From: Sphingomonas sp. 1F27F7B
Lineage (GTDB): Bacteria; Pseudomonadota; Alphaproteobacteria; Sphingomonadales; Sphingomonadaceae
Direction of reading: 5' to 3'
DNA length: 64,000 nt
Assembly: GCF_005503355.1 (NCBI RefSeq)
Contig: NZ_SCMK01000005.1
Coordinates: 62,001-126,000 of the forward strand
In this document: piece by piece, positions 37,819-46,851 of the stretch
Numbering within the stretch: position 1 is the first letter of the stretch
How the letters are laid out: each line of letters starts with the position of its first letter
Program-made: the position numbers and the translations under genes
Notes under the pieces: model-generated
Databases searched by the model: none
Seen by the model: the letters and a program-made list of their open reading frames with translations, nothing else
What the model was told of the DNA's origin: nothing

Positions 37819-39662
37819 TTCGAGATCCGCAGCATGGCGACGCGCGAGGCGATCGTCTGAAAGGCGCTGTTGAGCTGCGTATCGCTGCTCGCCGAGAAGG
37901 CGTTGCCCGACGACGACGCACATTGCTGTTCCTCGGCGGTCATCGCGTCGCCAAAGGCGATCACCCATACGGTGATGCCGCGCCGCTTCGCCGCCTCGCA
38001 CTCCGCCAGGAAGCGAGCATTATGGCGATCGGTAATCGAATTATAGTCGTTCCCGGTCACCCGCCAGTCGTAATGCTCGAGGCCGTACATGCCGTAGATG
38101 TCGATGTTGGGCGCCATCTGGCCGTCGGTCATGAACACGATGTGGCGGATCGGCGGGTTGCGACCCGGCCAGGCGGCGGTATCCGCCTTGAACGGGCCGT
38201 TCGGATTGATCAGGCGCGTGCCCCAGATCATGCCGGTATCGTGATAGGTGCCGCCCAACGGGCGAAAATCCGGATCGTTGAGGAAGTCCGACACTTGCTG
38301 GCGCGTCATCGTCGCGAGGCGCTGCGCCTGCTTGCCGCAGCTCACATAGCCGCTGCTGAGCTTCGCGCTGTCACCATAATTCTCATAGCGGCTGCTCCCG
38401 TCGGCGCTGGAGCTGATCACGTTGGTCGTGTTCGTGGGGCCGTAGTAATTGTAGCGCTCATACACCACGTCCGGCCACATCGGCCGCCATTTCGTGCTGT
38501 CGCTGGTCGCGGCCAGGTCCGGGTCCAGGTCATAGGGCAGCGCGGTCTGAGTGAAAGCGGTCAGCGCCTGGGTGTCGCGCTCCTCGACGCAGCCCTGCCA
38601 CTTGGACTGCGAGCCATTGACCTTGGTCGGATCGTTCACCCAGCCGCCCAGGACATATTGCGATATATCGACCGGCAGATAGCCGAACTTGTAATAGAGC
38701 TGCACCGTCTGGCTGGTGACGGTGCATTTGTTGTTGCTCGAACTCCACGAGACCGTCTTCACCGTGGCCTGGCCGGACGAGCTGTAGCCGGTCTTGCCGG
38801 CATAGCCGTTGCAGGTGGCCTGGTTGGTGTTGTTGTAGGTCGTGGCGCTCGGAGAGCCGCTGTTCTGCTCATAGGGCACGCGAGTGGAATAGGTGTAGGT
38901 GCCGCTGACGAGATAGTTGCTCGGGATGATTTTCCCGACATTCACCGTCGAGGAATAAGGTACGAACCCGTAGCGGATGTTCGTCGTCGGATCGGCCGAG
39001 GATGTCAGCGTATCGTAGAAGTTGAGCACGGCGGCGCGCAGCGCCTTGATGCGCGCGTTGCTCTTTTCCTGGGTGTAATAGCCGGTGGTGCCGTCGCTGC
39101 GCGTATAGGAATTGATCGACTGGCCGGACATGTTGGTGTCGCTGGCGGTGTAGGCCATCGAACCGGTGGTATCGAGCACGAACATCACATCGAGATCAGC
39201 GACGTCGTAGCGCGCTTCGCAAGTGACCGTGATCTGGGTGTTGTTGAAGCCCAGCATCGACGTCAGCGTCATCGGCACGGTGGCCGTGGCGCTGCCCGAC
39301 ACCTGGTTGTCGGCGGTCTTGGTCGGAGTGAAGTTGACGACGTTCACCCCATAGGTGCCGGTCTTGAAATTGTTGCGGAAAAAGGCGTTTGCCTGATCGG
39401 TGGCGGCCTGGTCGAGCGTGGTGCTGGCGCTCGATGCCATGAACTTGCGGCCCGCCAGTGCGCCGGCGTCGCATGCCTGCTGCATGCGCACCTTGATCAG
39501 GTATAGCCGGGCGGTATCGACGGCAGAGCCTACGAAACCCAGCAGAGGAATCAGCGCGATCGCCATCATGGCCAGCGTGTTCCCCGCGCGATCGTTGCGC
39601 AGGCGAACCAGCAAGCTTCGGCGACGTGCGATGTCAGCGGTTTGGCGCCCCGTTTCCCGCAT
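37815..39662 (-). CDS. TadG-like protein with vWA domain
   Basis: A 615-aa surface or periplasmic protein. N-terminal anchor AGNTLAMMAIALIPLLGFVGSAVDTARLYLIKVRMQQACDAGALAG (~25-72) is the Flp/TadG type. The von Willebrand A domain starts at DLDVMFVLDTTGSMAYT, giving a MIDAS-like D-x-T-G-S; the second metal loop includes MTDGQMAPN. Cys-rich inserts (CNGYAGK, NNKCTV, QGCVEERD, SCGKQAQ) suggest disulfides. It starts the TadG-TadE-TadE operon. No ATPase or secretin genes are in the window, so the machinery is elsewhere. Confidence 0.88.
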   Translation of the reverse strand: MRETGRQTADIARRRSLLVRLRNDRAGNTLAMMAIALIPLLGFVGSAVDTARLYLIKVRMQQACDAGALAGRKFMASSASTTLDQAATDQANAFFRNNFKTGTYGVNVVNFTPTKTADNQVSGSATATVPMTLTSMLGFNNTQITVTCEARYDVADLDVMFVLDTTGSMAYTASDTNMSGQSINSYTRSDGTTGYYTQEKSNARIKALRAAVLNFYDTLTSSADPTTNIRYGFVPYSSTVNVGKIIPSNYLVSGTYTYSTRVPYEQNSGSPSATTYNNTNQATCNGYAGKTGYSSSGQATVKTVSWSSSNNKCTVTSQTVQLYYKFGYLPVDISQYVLGGWVNDPTKVNGSQSKWQGCVEERDTQALTAFTQTALPYDLDPDLAATSDSTKWRPMWPDVVYERYNYYGPTNTTNVISSSADGSSRYENYGDSAKLSSGYVSCGKQAQRLATMTRQQVSDFLNDPDFRPLGGTYHDTGMIWGTRLINPNGPFKADTAAWPGRNPPIRHIVFMTDGQMAPNIDIYGMYGLEHYDWRVTGNDYNSITDRHNARFLAECEAAKRRGITVWVIAFGDAMTAEEQQCASSSGNAFSASSDTQLNSAFQTIASRVAMLRISK

Positions 39663-39786
39663 ATTCTGATGTCCAGCCTAGACCCGGAAATTGTAGTTCG
39701 ATGCCTGATCGCATGATGCCGGTTAATGCATCTCTAAACCGCGCCGCGCTCTTCCGTGCGCGGGTGGCAGGCCCTAGAGGAGGCTC

Positions 39787-40449
39787 GTGGAACCGAACCA
39801 AGCCGTCGATCCGGAACGTGACCTGATCCTTACCTACGCCCCGCGCGCGGCCCAGTCGGGATTGCAGGCGCTGCTTGCGCTCGACGATGCGCTGGCGCGG
39901 CTGCTGCGCACCACCCGCGAGCCGGCGCTGGGCCAGATGCGGCTCGCCTGGTGGCGCGAGGCGCTGGAGAAGCTGGACCATGCGCCGGCCCCGGCCGAGC
40001 CCGTGCTCAAGGCGCTGGAAACCGAGGTGCTGCCGCACGGCGTCACCGGGGTATCGCTGGTGCCGATCGTCCATGGCTGGGAAGTGCTGATCGAGGAGGA
40101 GGCCCTCCACGCCGATGCGATGCGCCGGTTCGGCGAGGGACGGGGGCAGTTGTTCATCGCGGCCGGGGACCTGCTCGGCAGCAGGCGCGATCCGCTGGCC
40201 GCGGCGGGGCAGGGATGGGCGCTCGCCGACCTGGCCGGCAATCTTCAGGCGGACAGGGAAAGCGCCGTGGCCCGGGATCTCGCCCGGCCGTTGCTCGATG
40301 CCGCCACCGGTGTCCGCTGGAGCCGAGCGGGGCGGGCGCTGGGCGCTCTCGCGCATCGGGCAAGGCTCGACCTGGCCGAAGCGCCCAAACCGGCCGGCGC
40401 GCCCTCGCGAGTCGGGCGGCTGCTCTGGCATCGCCTCACTGGACGCTGA
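39787..40449 (+). CDS. Squalene/phytoene-synthase-like protein, short form
   Basis: A 220-aa protein of the isoprenoid-synthase fold. GQMRLAWWREALEKLDHAPA is the RLxWWRE motif of the family, and LADLAGNLQADRESAVAR matches the position of the second Asp-rich motif, but neither DxxxD diphosphate-binding motif is intact. It is about 60 residues shorter than true synthases. The closest known class is the NDUFAF6-like group linked to complex I assembly; enzyme activity is doubtful. GTG 39787 has AGAGGAGG just upstream. The neighbour is an EF-hand protein. Confidence 0.75.
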   Translation: MEPNQAVDPERDLILTYAPRAAQSGLQALLALDDALARLLRTTREPALGQMRLAWWREALEKLDHAPAPAEPVLKALETEVLPHGVTGVSLVPIVHGWEVLIEEEALHADAMRRFGEGRGQLFIAAGDLLGSRRDPLAAAGQGWALADLAGNLQADRESAVARDLARPLLDAATGVRWSRAGRALGALAHRARLDLAEAPKPAGAPSRVGRLLWHRLTGR

Positions 40450-40494
40450 CCCTGCCGGCGGGTTAGCTTCGAATTCTCTAGGGGGAGAGAGACG

Positions 40495-40989
40495 ATGTGG
40501 CGCTATTTGGCGGGTGCGGGCGGTACGCTGCTGCTGGTCGTTGCTGGTTTGTTCCTGTTTCGGGGCAGTGCGAGCACCGAGGCCAGGCTTCCTCCGGTAC
40601 CCAAGGGGGCAATTGCATCCGAAGCGGAGCAGGATCTTCCCGCCGAGCCGCCCAGCGCCGCCGCGAAGACGCGCGAGCAGAAGCGCTTCGACCGGCTCGA
40701 CAAGGACAAGAACGACAGCATCGCCAGGGACGAGTTCTTCGCCCTGCGCCGCAAGCTCTTCGCCAAGCTCGATACCGATCGCGACGGCAAGCTGAGCTTC
40801 GAGGAATGGTCGATAAAGGCCGTTGAGCGTTTCGCCGGCGCGGACAAGGACAAGTCGGGCACGCTCACCCGCGCCGAGTTCGCCACCACCGCGGTCAAGC
40901 GCGCCGCCAAGCCGCGCTGCGTCTGCGCTCCGGCCAAGGCGCAGACGCCGGCGGCTCCGCGTCAGGAAGCGGACGACAATGAAGGCTGA
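40495..40989 (+). CDS. Membrane-anchored EF-hand protein
   Basis: A 164-aa protein. One N-terminal membrane helix ([19 protein letters not shown]) leads to a Pro/Ala/Glu linker and three EF-hand loops: [24 protein letters not shown] and [12 protein letters not shown], each 12 residues with acidic positions 1, 3, 5 and 12. The Cys pair CVC follows. It should bind calcium in the periplasm. ATG 40495 follows GGGGGAGAGAG. Its last 28 bases overlap the end of the convergent trmFO gene. Target unknown. Confidence 0.88.
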   Translation: MWRYLAGAGGTLLLVVAGLFLFRGSASTEARLPPVPKGAIASEAEQDLPAEPPSAAAKTREQKRFDRLDKDKNDSIARDEFFALRRKLFAKLDTDRDGKLSFEEWSIKAVERFAGADKDKSGTLTRAEFATTAVKRAAKPRCVCAPAKAQTPAAPRQEADDNEG

Positions 40990-42305
40990 GCCATCCAGCC
41001 CTGCATCGCTTCGCGCGCCCGGCCGGTGTACATCTGCTTGCGATCGGCTTTCCTGGTCTTGCCCGGGATCGGCGGGAAAAGCCCGAAATTGACGTTCATC
41101 GGCTGATAGGTCTCGGCCTCCGCCTCGCCGGTGATGTGCGAGAGCAGGGCGCCCAGCGCCATCTCGCGCGGCGGCGCGCTCAGCGTCTCGCCCGCCAGTT
41201 CGGCGGCCGCGAAGCGACCGGCGAGCAGGCCGATCGCCGAGCTCTCGACATAGCCCTCGCAGCCGGTGATCTGCCCGGCGAAGCGGATATGCGGCGCACT
41301 CCGCAGGCGCAGCTCGCCGTCGAGCAACTCGGGTGACTTGATGAACGTGTTGCGGTGGAGACCGCCAAGTCGCGCGAATTCCGCATTCTCGAGGCCGGGG
41401 ATCGTCCTGAACAGCGCAACCTGCTCTGCATATTTCAGCTTCGTCTGGAAGCCGACCATGTTCCACAGCGTGCCCGAGGCATTGTCCTGCCGCAGCTGAA
41501 CCACCGCATAGGGCCAGCGCCCGGTCCTGGGATCGTCGAGCCCCACGCCCTTCATCGGGCCGAAGCGCAGCGTCTCGACGCCGCGCTCGGCCATCACTTC
41601 GATCGGCATGCAGCCTTCGAAATAGGGGACGTTCTCCCATTCGCGGAACTCGGTCTTCTCGCCGGCGAGCAATGCCGCATGGAAGGCAAGATACTGGTCC
41701 TTGGTCATCGGGCAGTTGATATAGTCCTTGCCCGTGCCCCCGGGGCCGACCTTGTCCCAGCGCGACTGGAACCAGGCGATCTCCGTGTCGATGCTCTCGC
41801 GGTGCACGATCGGCGCGATCGCATCGAAGAATGCGAGCTGGTCCTTGCCGGTGGCGGCGCCGATGCTCTCGGCCAGGCCCGGGGCGGTGAGGGGGCCGGT
41901 GGCGACGATCGTCGGCCCGGTCTCGGGCAGCCTGTCCACCCGCTCGCGGACGATCTCGATGTTCGGATGGGCCGCGAGCGCCGCGGTCACGCCCGCGGAG
42001 AAGCCGTCGCGATCCACAGCCAGCGCCGAGCCGGCGGGCACCTTGTGCTTGTCGCCCTCGGCCATGATCAGCGAGCCCAGATCGCGCATTTCCTGATGAA
42101 GCAGGCCGACCGCGTTGTTCTGCGCATCGTCCGAACGGAAGCTGTTGGAGCATACCAGCTCGGCGAGCCCGTGGGTCTGGTGCGCCGGCGTCATGGTGCC
42201 GCTGCCGCGCATTTCGGAGAGGCGGACCTTGAAACCCTTGCTTGCGAGCTGCCAGGCGGCTTCCGAGCCGGCAAGGCCGCCGCCGATGATGTGGATGTCG
42301 TGCAT
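40962..42305 (-). CDS. trmFO: Folate-dependent tRNA uracil-54 methyltransferase TrmFO
   Basis: A 447-aa FAD enzyme making ribothymidine-54 in tRNA with methylene-tetrahydrofolate. The dinucleotide-binding N-terminus is [18 protein letters not shown]. Further hallmarks: [56 protein letters not shown] and [16 protein letters not shown] with the Cys active-site region. Length is typical. ATG 42305 is at the start of [10 protein letters not shown]. Convergent with the EF-hand gene; divergent from YhhN. Confidence 0.96.
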   Translation of the reverse strand: MHDIHIIGGGLAGSEAAWQLASKGFKVRLSEMRGSGTMTPAHQTHGLAELVCSNSFRSDDAQNNAVGLLHQEMRDLGSLIMAEGDKHKVPAGSALAVDRDGFSAGVTAALAAHPNIEIVRERVDRLPETGPTIVATGPLTAPGLAESIGAATGKDQLAFFDAIAPIVHRESIDTEIAWFQSRWDKVGPGGTGKDYINCPMTKDQYLAFHAALLAGEKTEFREWENVPYFEGCMPIEVMAERGVETLRFGPMKGVGLDDPRTGRWPYAVVQLRQDNASGTLWNMVGFQTKLKYAEQVALFRTIPGLENAEFARLGGLHRNTFIKSPELLDGELRLRSAPHIRFAGQITGCEGYVESSAIGLLAGRFAAAELAGETLSAPPREMALGALLSHITGEAEAETYQPMNVNFGLFPPIPGKTRKADRKQMYTGRAREAMQGWMAQPSLSSAS

Positions 42306-42361
42306 CGGCCTCCGATAGAGCCATGCTTGGCAGAGCGCCAGTCACGCGGCATCAAGGGGGC

Positions 42362-43006
42362 ATGGACCGAAATCGCATCGAACCGCTCTTCGCCGCCGCG
42401 ATCGTCGCCGGCGTCAGCTATTACGCCAATTACTGGCTGGAGACCGGCGGCATCGCCGCCATTGTCTGGAAGGGTGCCGGTGTCGGCCTGCTCGCCTTCT
42501 GGGCGCGCGGGAAGGCCGTGAACCAGGACGGACGGATGATCGGTGCGGTGCTGGCGCTCGGCGCGCTGGGCGACGTGCTGCTCGAGCTGCACGGCTTCAC
42601 CATCGGCGGAGTGGCGTTCATGGCCGGCCATCTGCTGGCAAGCTATCTCTATCTCCGCCACCGCCGCATCGCCGCCGCCAACTGGATCGCTCCGCCGGTT
42701 GCCGCTGCAGTCGCGGTGCTGGCCTGGTATCTGTTCGGGACACTGCCCAATCCGGAGCTGCTCGGTGTCTATGTGTTCGGTCTCGCGCTGATGACCGCGT
42801 CGGCGATGCTCAGCCGGCTCGGCACGCTGGTGGCGATGGGCGCACTCCTGTTCTTCGCTTCCGACTGGCTGATCTTCCTGCGCATGGGGCCGCTCTCCGG
42901 CTCGCCGATCCCGCAGCTGCTGGTCTGGCCGACCTATTTCGCCGGCCAGGTGTTGATCGCCTGGGGTGCGGTCCATGCGCTCCGGGGAGAGAAGGCGATC
43001 GCATGA
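42362..43006 (+). CDS. YhhN/TMEM86 family membrane protein
   Basis: A 214-aa inner-membrane protein with seven or eight hydrophobic segments, as in YhhN and the lysoplasmalogenase TMEM86. The family motif stretches ALGALGDVLLELHGFTIGGV, VAFMAGHLLASYLYLR and LLFFASDWLIFLRM are present with the acidic residues in the membrane (GDVLLE, SDWLIF) that likely form the active site. ATG 42362 has AAGGGGG upstream. It overlaps DUF488 (ATGA). Confidence 0.85.
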   Translation: MDRNRIEPLFAAAIVAGVSYYANYWLETGGIAAIVWKGAGVGLLAFWARGKAVNQDGRMIGAVLALGALGDVLLELHGFTIGGVAFMAGHLLASYLYLRHRRIAAANWIAPPVAAAVAVLAWYLFGTLPNPELLGVYVFGLALMTASAMLSRLGTLVAMGALLFFASDWLIFLRMGPLSGSPIPQLLVWPTYFAGQVLIAWGAVHALRGEKAIA

Positions 43007-43434
43007 GGGTCTTCACCATCGGCTATGAGGCGACGACGATGGACGCGTTCATCGCCGCGTTGCGCGCAGCCGGGGTTGAGCGCGTGATCGACGTGCGCGC
43101 GGTGCCGCTCTCGCGCCGGCCGGGCTTCTCGAAGAACATCCTGGCGGCGAGCCTCAAGGCGGCGGGGATCGATTATGTGCTGCTGAAGAACCTGGGTACG
43201 CCCAAGCCCGGCCGCGATGCCGCGAAGAAGGGCGATGTGAAGACGCTGCGCCAGGTCTATGCCGGGCAGCTCCATCTGCCCGAGGCGCAGGCGGAAGCGG
43301 CGATGATGCGTGCGCTGGCGGCGGAAAGGCCGAGCGCCTTGCTCTGTTTCGAGCGCAATCCCGAACATTGCCACCGCACATTGCTGCTCGCCGCGGAAGG
43401 CGAGGGCGCGGAGGTCGTCGATCTCTATCCCTGA
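43003..43434 (+). CDS. DUF488 family protein
   Basis: A 143-aa protein of the DUF488 family. Landmarks: VFTIGYEATTMDAFIAALRA, VIDVRAVPLSRRPGFSKNIL and the C-terminal LLCFERNPEHCHRTLLL with its C-x7-CHR, often suspected to bind metal or participate in a thiol reaction. No function is established. It overlaps the YhhN gene by four bases and is followed 15 bases later by a VOC gene, making a three-gene run. Confidence 0.9.
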   Translation: MRVFTIGYEATTMDAFIAALRAAGVERVIDVRAVPLSRRPGFSKNILAASLKAAGIDYVLLKNLGTPKPGRDAAKKGDVKTLRQVYAGQLHLPEAQAEAAMMRALAAERPSALLCFERNPEHCHRTLLLAAEGEGAEVVDLYP

Positions 43435-43448
43435 CAAGGAGAAGGCTG

Positions 43449-43838
43449 GTGCTCGATCATGTCGGCTTCGCGGTCTCGGACGCCGAGGCTTCGAGACATT
43501 TCTATGCGGCTGCCCTGGCTCCGCTCGGCATCACGCTGCTGATGACCGTGCCGGCCCGGGAGAATGGCTCGGGCGGCAACGCCCATGGCTTCGGCATGGG
43601 CGATGATCCCTTCTTCTGGATCGGCGACAATGAGCGCGTGGGCGAGGGGACGCACATTGCCTTTCGTGCCGGCACACGGGCCGAAGTCGATGCCTTTCAC
43701 GCGGCGGCGCTGGCGGCGGGCGGGCGCGACCATGGCGCGCCGGGGCTGAGACCCCATTATCACCCGAATTATTATGCCGCCTTCGTGCTCGATCCCGACG
43801 GGCTCAACATCGAGGCGGTCTGCCATGCTCCAGGCTGA
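43449..43838 (+). CDS. VOC (glyoxalase/bleomycin resistance) family protein
   Basis: A 129-aa metal-enzyme fold. DHVGFAVSDAEASRHFYAAALAPLG opens the first beta-alpha-beta-beta-beta unit with a His ligand, and YAAFVLDPDGLNIEAVCH ends the second with a Glu ligand. The central GNAHGFGMGDDPFFWIGDN fits the glyoxalase subgroup. The start is GTG 43449, preceded by GGAG (43437-43441), because the family begins LDHVGF. Substrate unknown. Confidence 0.88.
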   Translation: MLDHVGFAVSDAEASRHFYAAALAPLGITLLMTVPARENGSGGNAHGFGMGDDPFFWIGDNERVGEGTHIAFRAGTRAEVDAFHAAALAAGGRDHGAPGLRPHYHPNYYAAFVLDPDGLNIEAVCHAPG

Positions 43839-43867
43839 GAAGGGCCTGGCTGGACCGAGAAAGGCCA

Positions 43868-43897
43868 GGGCGGCCGGAAATTGCAGTCCGGCCGCCC
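43868..43897. terminator. Strong hairpin between convergent genes
   Basis: GGGCGGCCGGA / TCCGGCCGCCC is a perfect 11-bp stem with an eight-base loop, 29 bases past the VOC gene and 83 bases before the end of the kinase gene. No T run follows, so it may act only weakly or need Rho. Confidence 0.55.
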
Positions 43898-43980
43898 CGT
43901 AGGTTGGGGGAAGCCGGCGGCACAGAGGGGCAAGGCGCCGGCTGAGATCGCTCCTGGAGCCTGGGTCTTGCAGCGGTGTT

Positions 43981-46764
43981 TCAGTATATTTCGTCATGGG
44001 GCTGGATGGTTTCGTCTGCCTCCGCGATCGGCAGCGCGAAGCTGAAGATCGCGCCGCCGCCCGGGCCGTTCTCGGCCCAGAGCCGGCCGCCATGCGCTTC
44101 CACGATCGTGCGGCAGATCGGCAGGCCCAGCCCGGTGCCGCTTTCCTTGGTGGTGCGGAACGGCTCGAACAGATTGTCGAGCATCGCTTCGCTGAGGCCC
44201 GGTCCGCTATCGGCGATCTGGACGAGCACTTCCTCGCGCCCGACGCGCGTCGTCACACTCATTTCGCGCCGGGCGCGGGCCGCCGTCGCTTCCACGCCAT
44301 TGCGGATCAGATTGCTCAGCACCTGCTCGATCTGGAGTGCGTCGCCGATCAGATTGGCGGGTGCCGGATCGAGATCGCAGTCGATCCTCGCGTCTCGCGC
44401 AATCTTGAGCTGCCGCACCGCGGCACAGGCCGAATAGATCACCGCGTTCAGGTCCAGGCTTGCCTGGACGATCTCGCCGCTCACCGTAAAGGAGCGGATC
44501 TTGCGGATGATGTCGCCGGCCCGGAGCGCCTGCGCCCGGGCGCGGTCGAGCGCGTCGAGGATGTCGTGGTCCGGATCGCCGCGTGAGCGCGTGAGGTAGC
44601 GGCAGGCTTCGAGATAGTTGGTGATCGCCGCGAGCGGCTGGTTGAGCTCGTGCGCCAGCGTGGAGGCCATCGCCCCCATTGCGTTCAACCGGGCGAGGCG
44701 GAGCAGCTTCTCGTGCACTTCGCGCAGCTGGGCATCGGCTTCCACGTCGTGCGTGATGTCGATCACCAGGCCGAGCAATCGCGGTTCCCCGTCATGCGGG
44801 TCGTAGCGGCCCTGCAGCGTCACCCAGCGCGCCTCGCCATCGGGCATCGTCAGCCGCAATGTCATGTCGAGCGGGCCCTTGATCCGCCTGGCGCTGACGA
44901 TCGCCTTGCGCAGCTCGGCGACCTGTTCCGTGCCGAGCCGATCGGCGACATCGGCCATGCGATACTCGCTCTCGTGCCATTCGAGGCCGAACAGCCGTGC
45001 GCTCTGTGGGGAGTGGCGCGATCCGCCGCGCACCAGGTCGATCTCCCACACGCCCACGCCGGCGGCCTCCTGGGCAAGGCGGAGCAACTTCTCGCTCTCC
45101 GCCAGCGCGCGCTGGGCGGCGATACGCGGCGTGATATCCTGGAGCACCACGGCGATATAGTCCTCGGTGGCGTCGCCCGAGCGGACGAGATTGGCGGTGC
45201 AATGCACGGGACGCAGCTCGCCGTCATGCGTCACCACCATGCGGTCGTCCGAATAATAGGGGACCTCGCCCCGCGCGAGCGCCTGGATTCCCTCGATAGT
45301 GGCCGGCCATTCCTCGGCGGTGCTGGTCTTGCGGCAGCTCTCGCCGATCAGCGCTTCGCGGGGATGGCCGGTGAGCTCGCAGATCCGATCGTTGACTTCC
45401 AGGAACACGCCTTCGAGCGAGAGCCGGCCCACGCCGACCCCGGCCTGCTCGAACACGGCGCGATAGCGGCGCTCGGCCTCTTCCAGCTTGCGGCGCGCCT
45501 CCATCTCGGCAGTGACGATCTCGCTGGCCAGCACGATGCCCGCGATGCGATCGTCCTCGTCGTACCAGGGGCGGTGGCTCCAGCGGACATAGTCGACGCT
45601 GCCGTCGGAATGCCGCAGCGGATCGCCGTCGCCCGAGAGCTGCTCGCCGTCCAGCACGCGCGCGAACATGGCCCGGCGCTCGGCGGGGCAATCGGGGAAG
45701 ACCTCGAAATGGCTGTGCCCCTCGAGCGCCATGTCCTCGGGCAGGCGATGATCGGCGACATAGCGTTGCGAGGCGGCGACATAGCGCATGTCCAGATCGA
45801 GGATCGCCACTGCGGTGGCGGCGTCGCGCGCCATGTTGGTGAGGTTGCGCCGCGAGACCTCGAGCCGCTTGGCGGCGATGCGGAGCTTGTCCTCGGCATG
45901 GCGCTCGTCCGCATGGGCGGCGAGCAGAACGATGGTCGCGCAAGTGACCGCGACGAACATCTGGGCCAGCAGCACGCGATTGTCGGGTGCGGCGAGCGCG
46001 AAGGGCCCGGTGGCGATCTCGGTGCTCCACAGCACGATCACTGCGCAGATGGCCATGGCGACGGTAGCGCCGCGCAGGTGCCAGCCCAATGCCGCGAGCA
46101 CGAGCGGCGGGAATATCGCCCAGGCGACGGGATCTTCGCGCGGCAGCAGGAAGACGATCGTCGTCACGACCGCGCAAAGCAGCATGGTCGCGACGAAGCC
46201 CGTCCATCGGAAGAACGACCAGCGCTCGTGCAGCGGCCTTGCCCAGACGAGCACGAGCGGGGCCGCCAGGATCATGCCCAGGCCCTGCTGCGCGAACTTC
46301 TCGACGAAGCTGGTCGGCCGTCCCGCCGCGATCGTGCCGAGCGCGACGATCCCCGCTGCCAGGAGCGATCCTGCCAGCGCCGCGACGAACACCCACAGGA
46401 TCGAGCGCGGATCGAGCAATTCGGTGGGCCGCACGCCGCGCCGCCGGATGATCGTCGCGGTGACCAGCGCGCCGAGTGCCAGGCCCATCGCAGCGGCGAG
46501 CTTGGCCACCAGCGGATATTGGGGTTCGAATATCTCATAGGTGGCGAGCACGGCGATCGCGAGCAGCGGCCAGAGCCGCGTGCTGCTCAATATCAGGCCG
46601 CTCACCGATACGCCGATGGCGATGCCGATCGGAGGGTTTCGGCCGGTGAAGCGATGCCACAGGGCCCAGCTGACGCAACCGATCAAGGCACCGGCAAACA
46701 GCATTAGCGCCGGACGTACCGGCACAGCCCAGTTCTCTGGCAGACGCTCCCTCACCGTTGCCAA
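43981..46764 (-). CDS. MASE1-PAS sensor histidine kinase
   Basis: A 927-aa membrane kinase. Eight hydrophobic helices (~20-290, for example ALMLFAGALIGCVSWALW and GLGMILAAPLVLVWA) form a MASE1 sensor. Three PAS domains follow (~320-430, 445-570, 575-690), with AVFEQAGVGVGRLSLEGVFL and ITPRIAAQRAL as markers. The kinase core has HisKA H at STLAHELNQPLAAITNYLEA and an intact ATPase: VLSNLIRNGVEA (N-box), QIADSGPGLS (D-x-G-x-G), GTGLGLPICRTIVEAHGG. The FixL-like AHELNQPLAA type often pairs with a FixJ-type regulator, but none adjoins it, so its partner is unknown. Confidence 0.93.
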   Translation of the reverse strand: MATVRERLPENWAVPVRPALMLFAGALIGCVSWALWHRFTGRNPPIGIAIGVSVSGLILSSTRLWPLLAIAVLATYEIFEPQYPLVAKLAAAMGLALGALVTATIIRRRGVRPTELLDPRSILWVFVAALAGSLLAAGIVALGTIAAGRPTSFVEKFAQQGLGMILAAPLVLVWARPLHERWSFFRWTGFVATMLLCAVVTTIVFLLPREDPVAWAIFPPLVLAALGWHLRGATVAMAICAVIVLWSTEIATGPFALAAPDNRVLLAQMFVAVTCATIVLLAAHADERHAEDKLRIAAKRLEVSRRNLTNMARDAATAVAILDLDMRYVAASQRYVADHRLPEDMALEGHSHFEVFPDCPAERRAMFARVLDGEQLSGDGDPLRHSDGSVDYVRWSHRPWYDEDDRIAGIVLASEIVTAEMEARRKLEEAERRYRAVFEQAGVGVGRLSLEGVFLEVNDRICELTGHPREALIGESCRKTSTAEEWPATIEGIQALARGEVPYYSDDRMVVTHDGELRPVHCTANLVRSGDATEDYIAVVLQDITPRIAAQRALAESEKLLRLAQEAAGVGVWEIDLVRGGSRHSPQSARLFGLEWHESEYRMADVADRLGTEQVAELRKAIVSARRIKGPLDMTLRLTMPDGEARWVTLQGRYDPHDGEPRLLGLVIDITHDVEADAQLREVHEKLLRLARLNAMGAMASTLAHELNQPLAAITNYLEACRYLTRSRGDPDHDILDALDRARAQALRAGDIIRKIRSFTVSGEIVQASLDLNAVIYSACAAVRQLKIARDARIDCDLDPAPANLIGDALQIEQVLSNLIRNGVEATAARARREMSVTTRVGREEVLVQIADSGPGLSEAMLDNLFEPFRTTKESGTGLGLPICRTIVEAHGGRLWAENGPGGGAIFSFALPIAEADETIQPHDEIY

Positions 46765-46851
46765 CTAAAACTCCGCGTAAAGCGCAGTCCATCCAAGATG
46801 CCGGCAGCGATGTAAATCCGCTAAATTACGGATCTGTTCCGCAATAATCTA

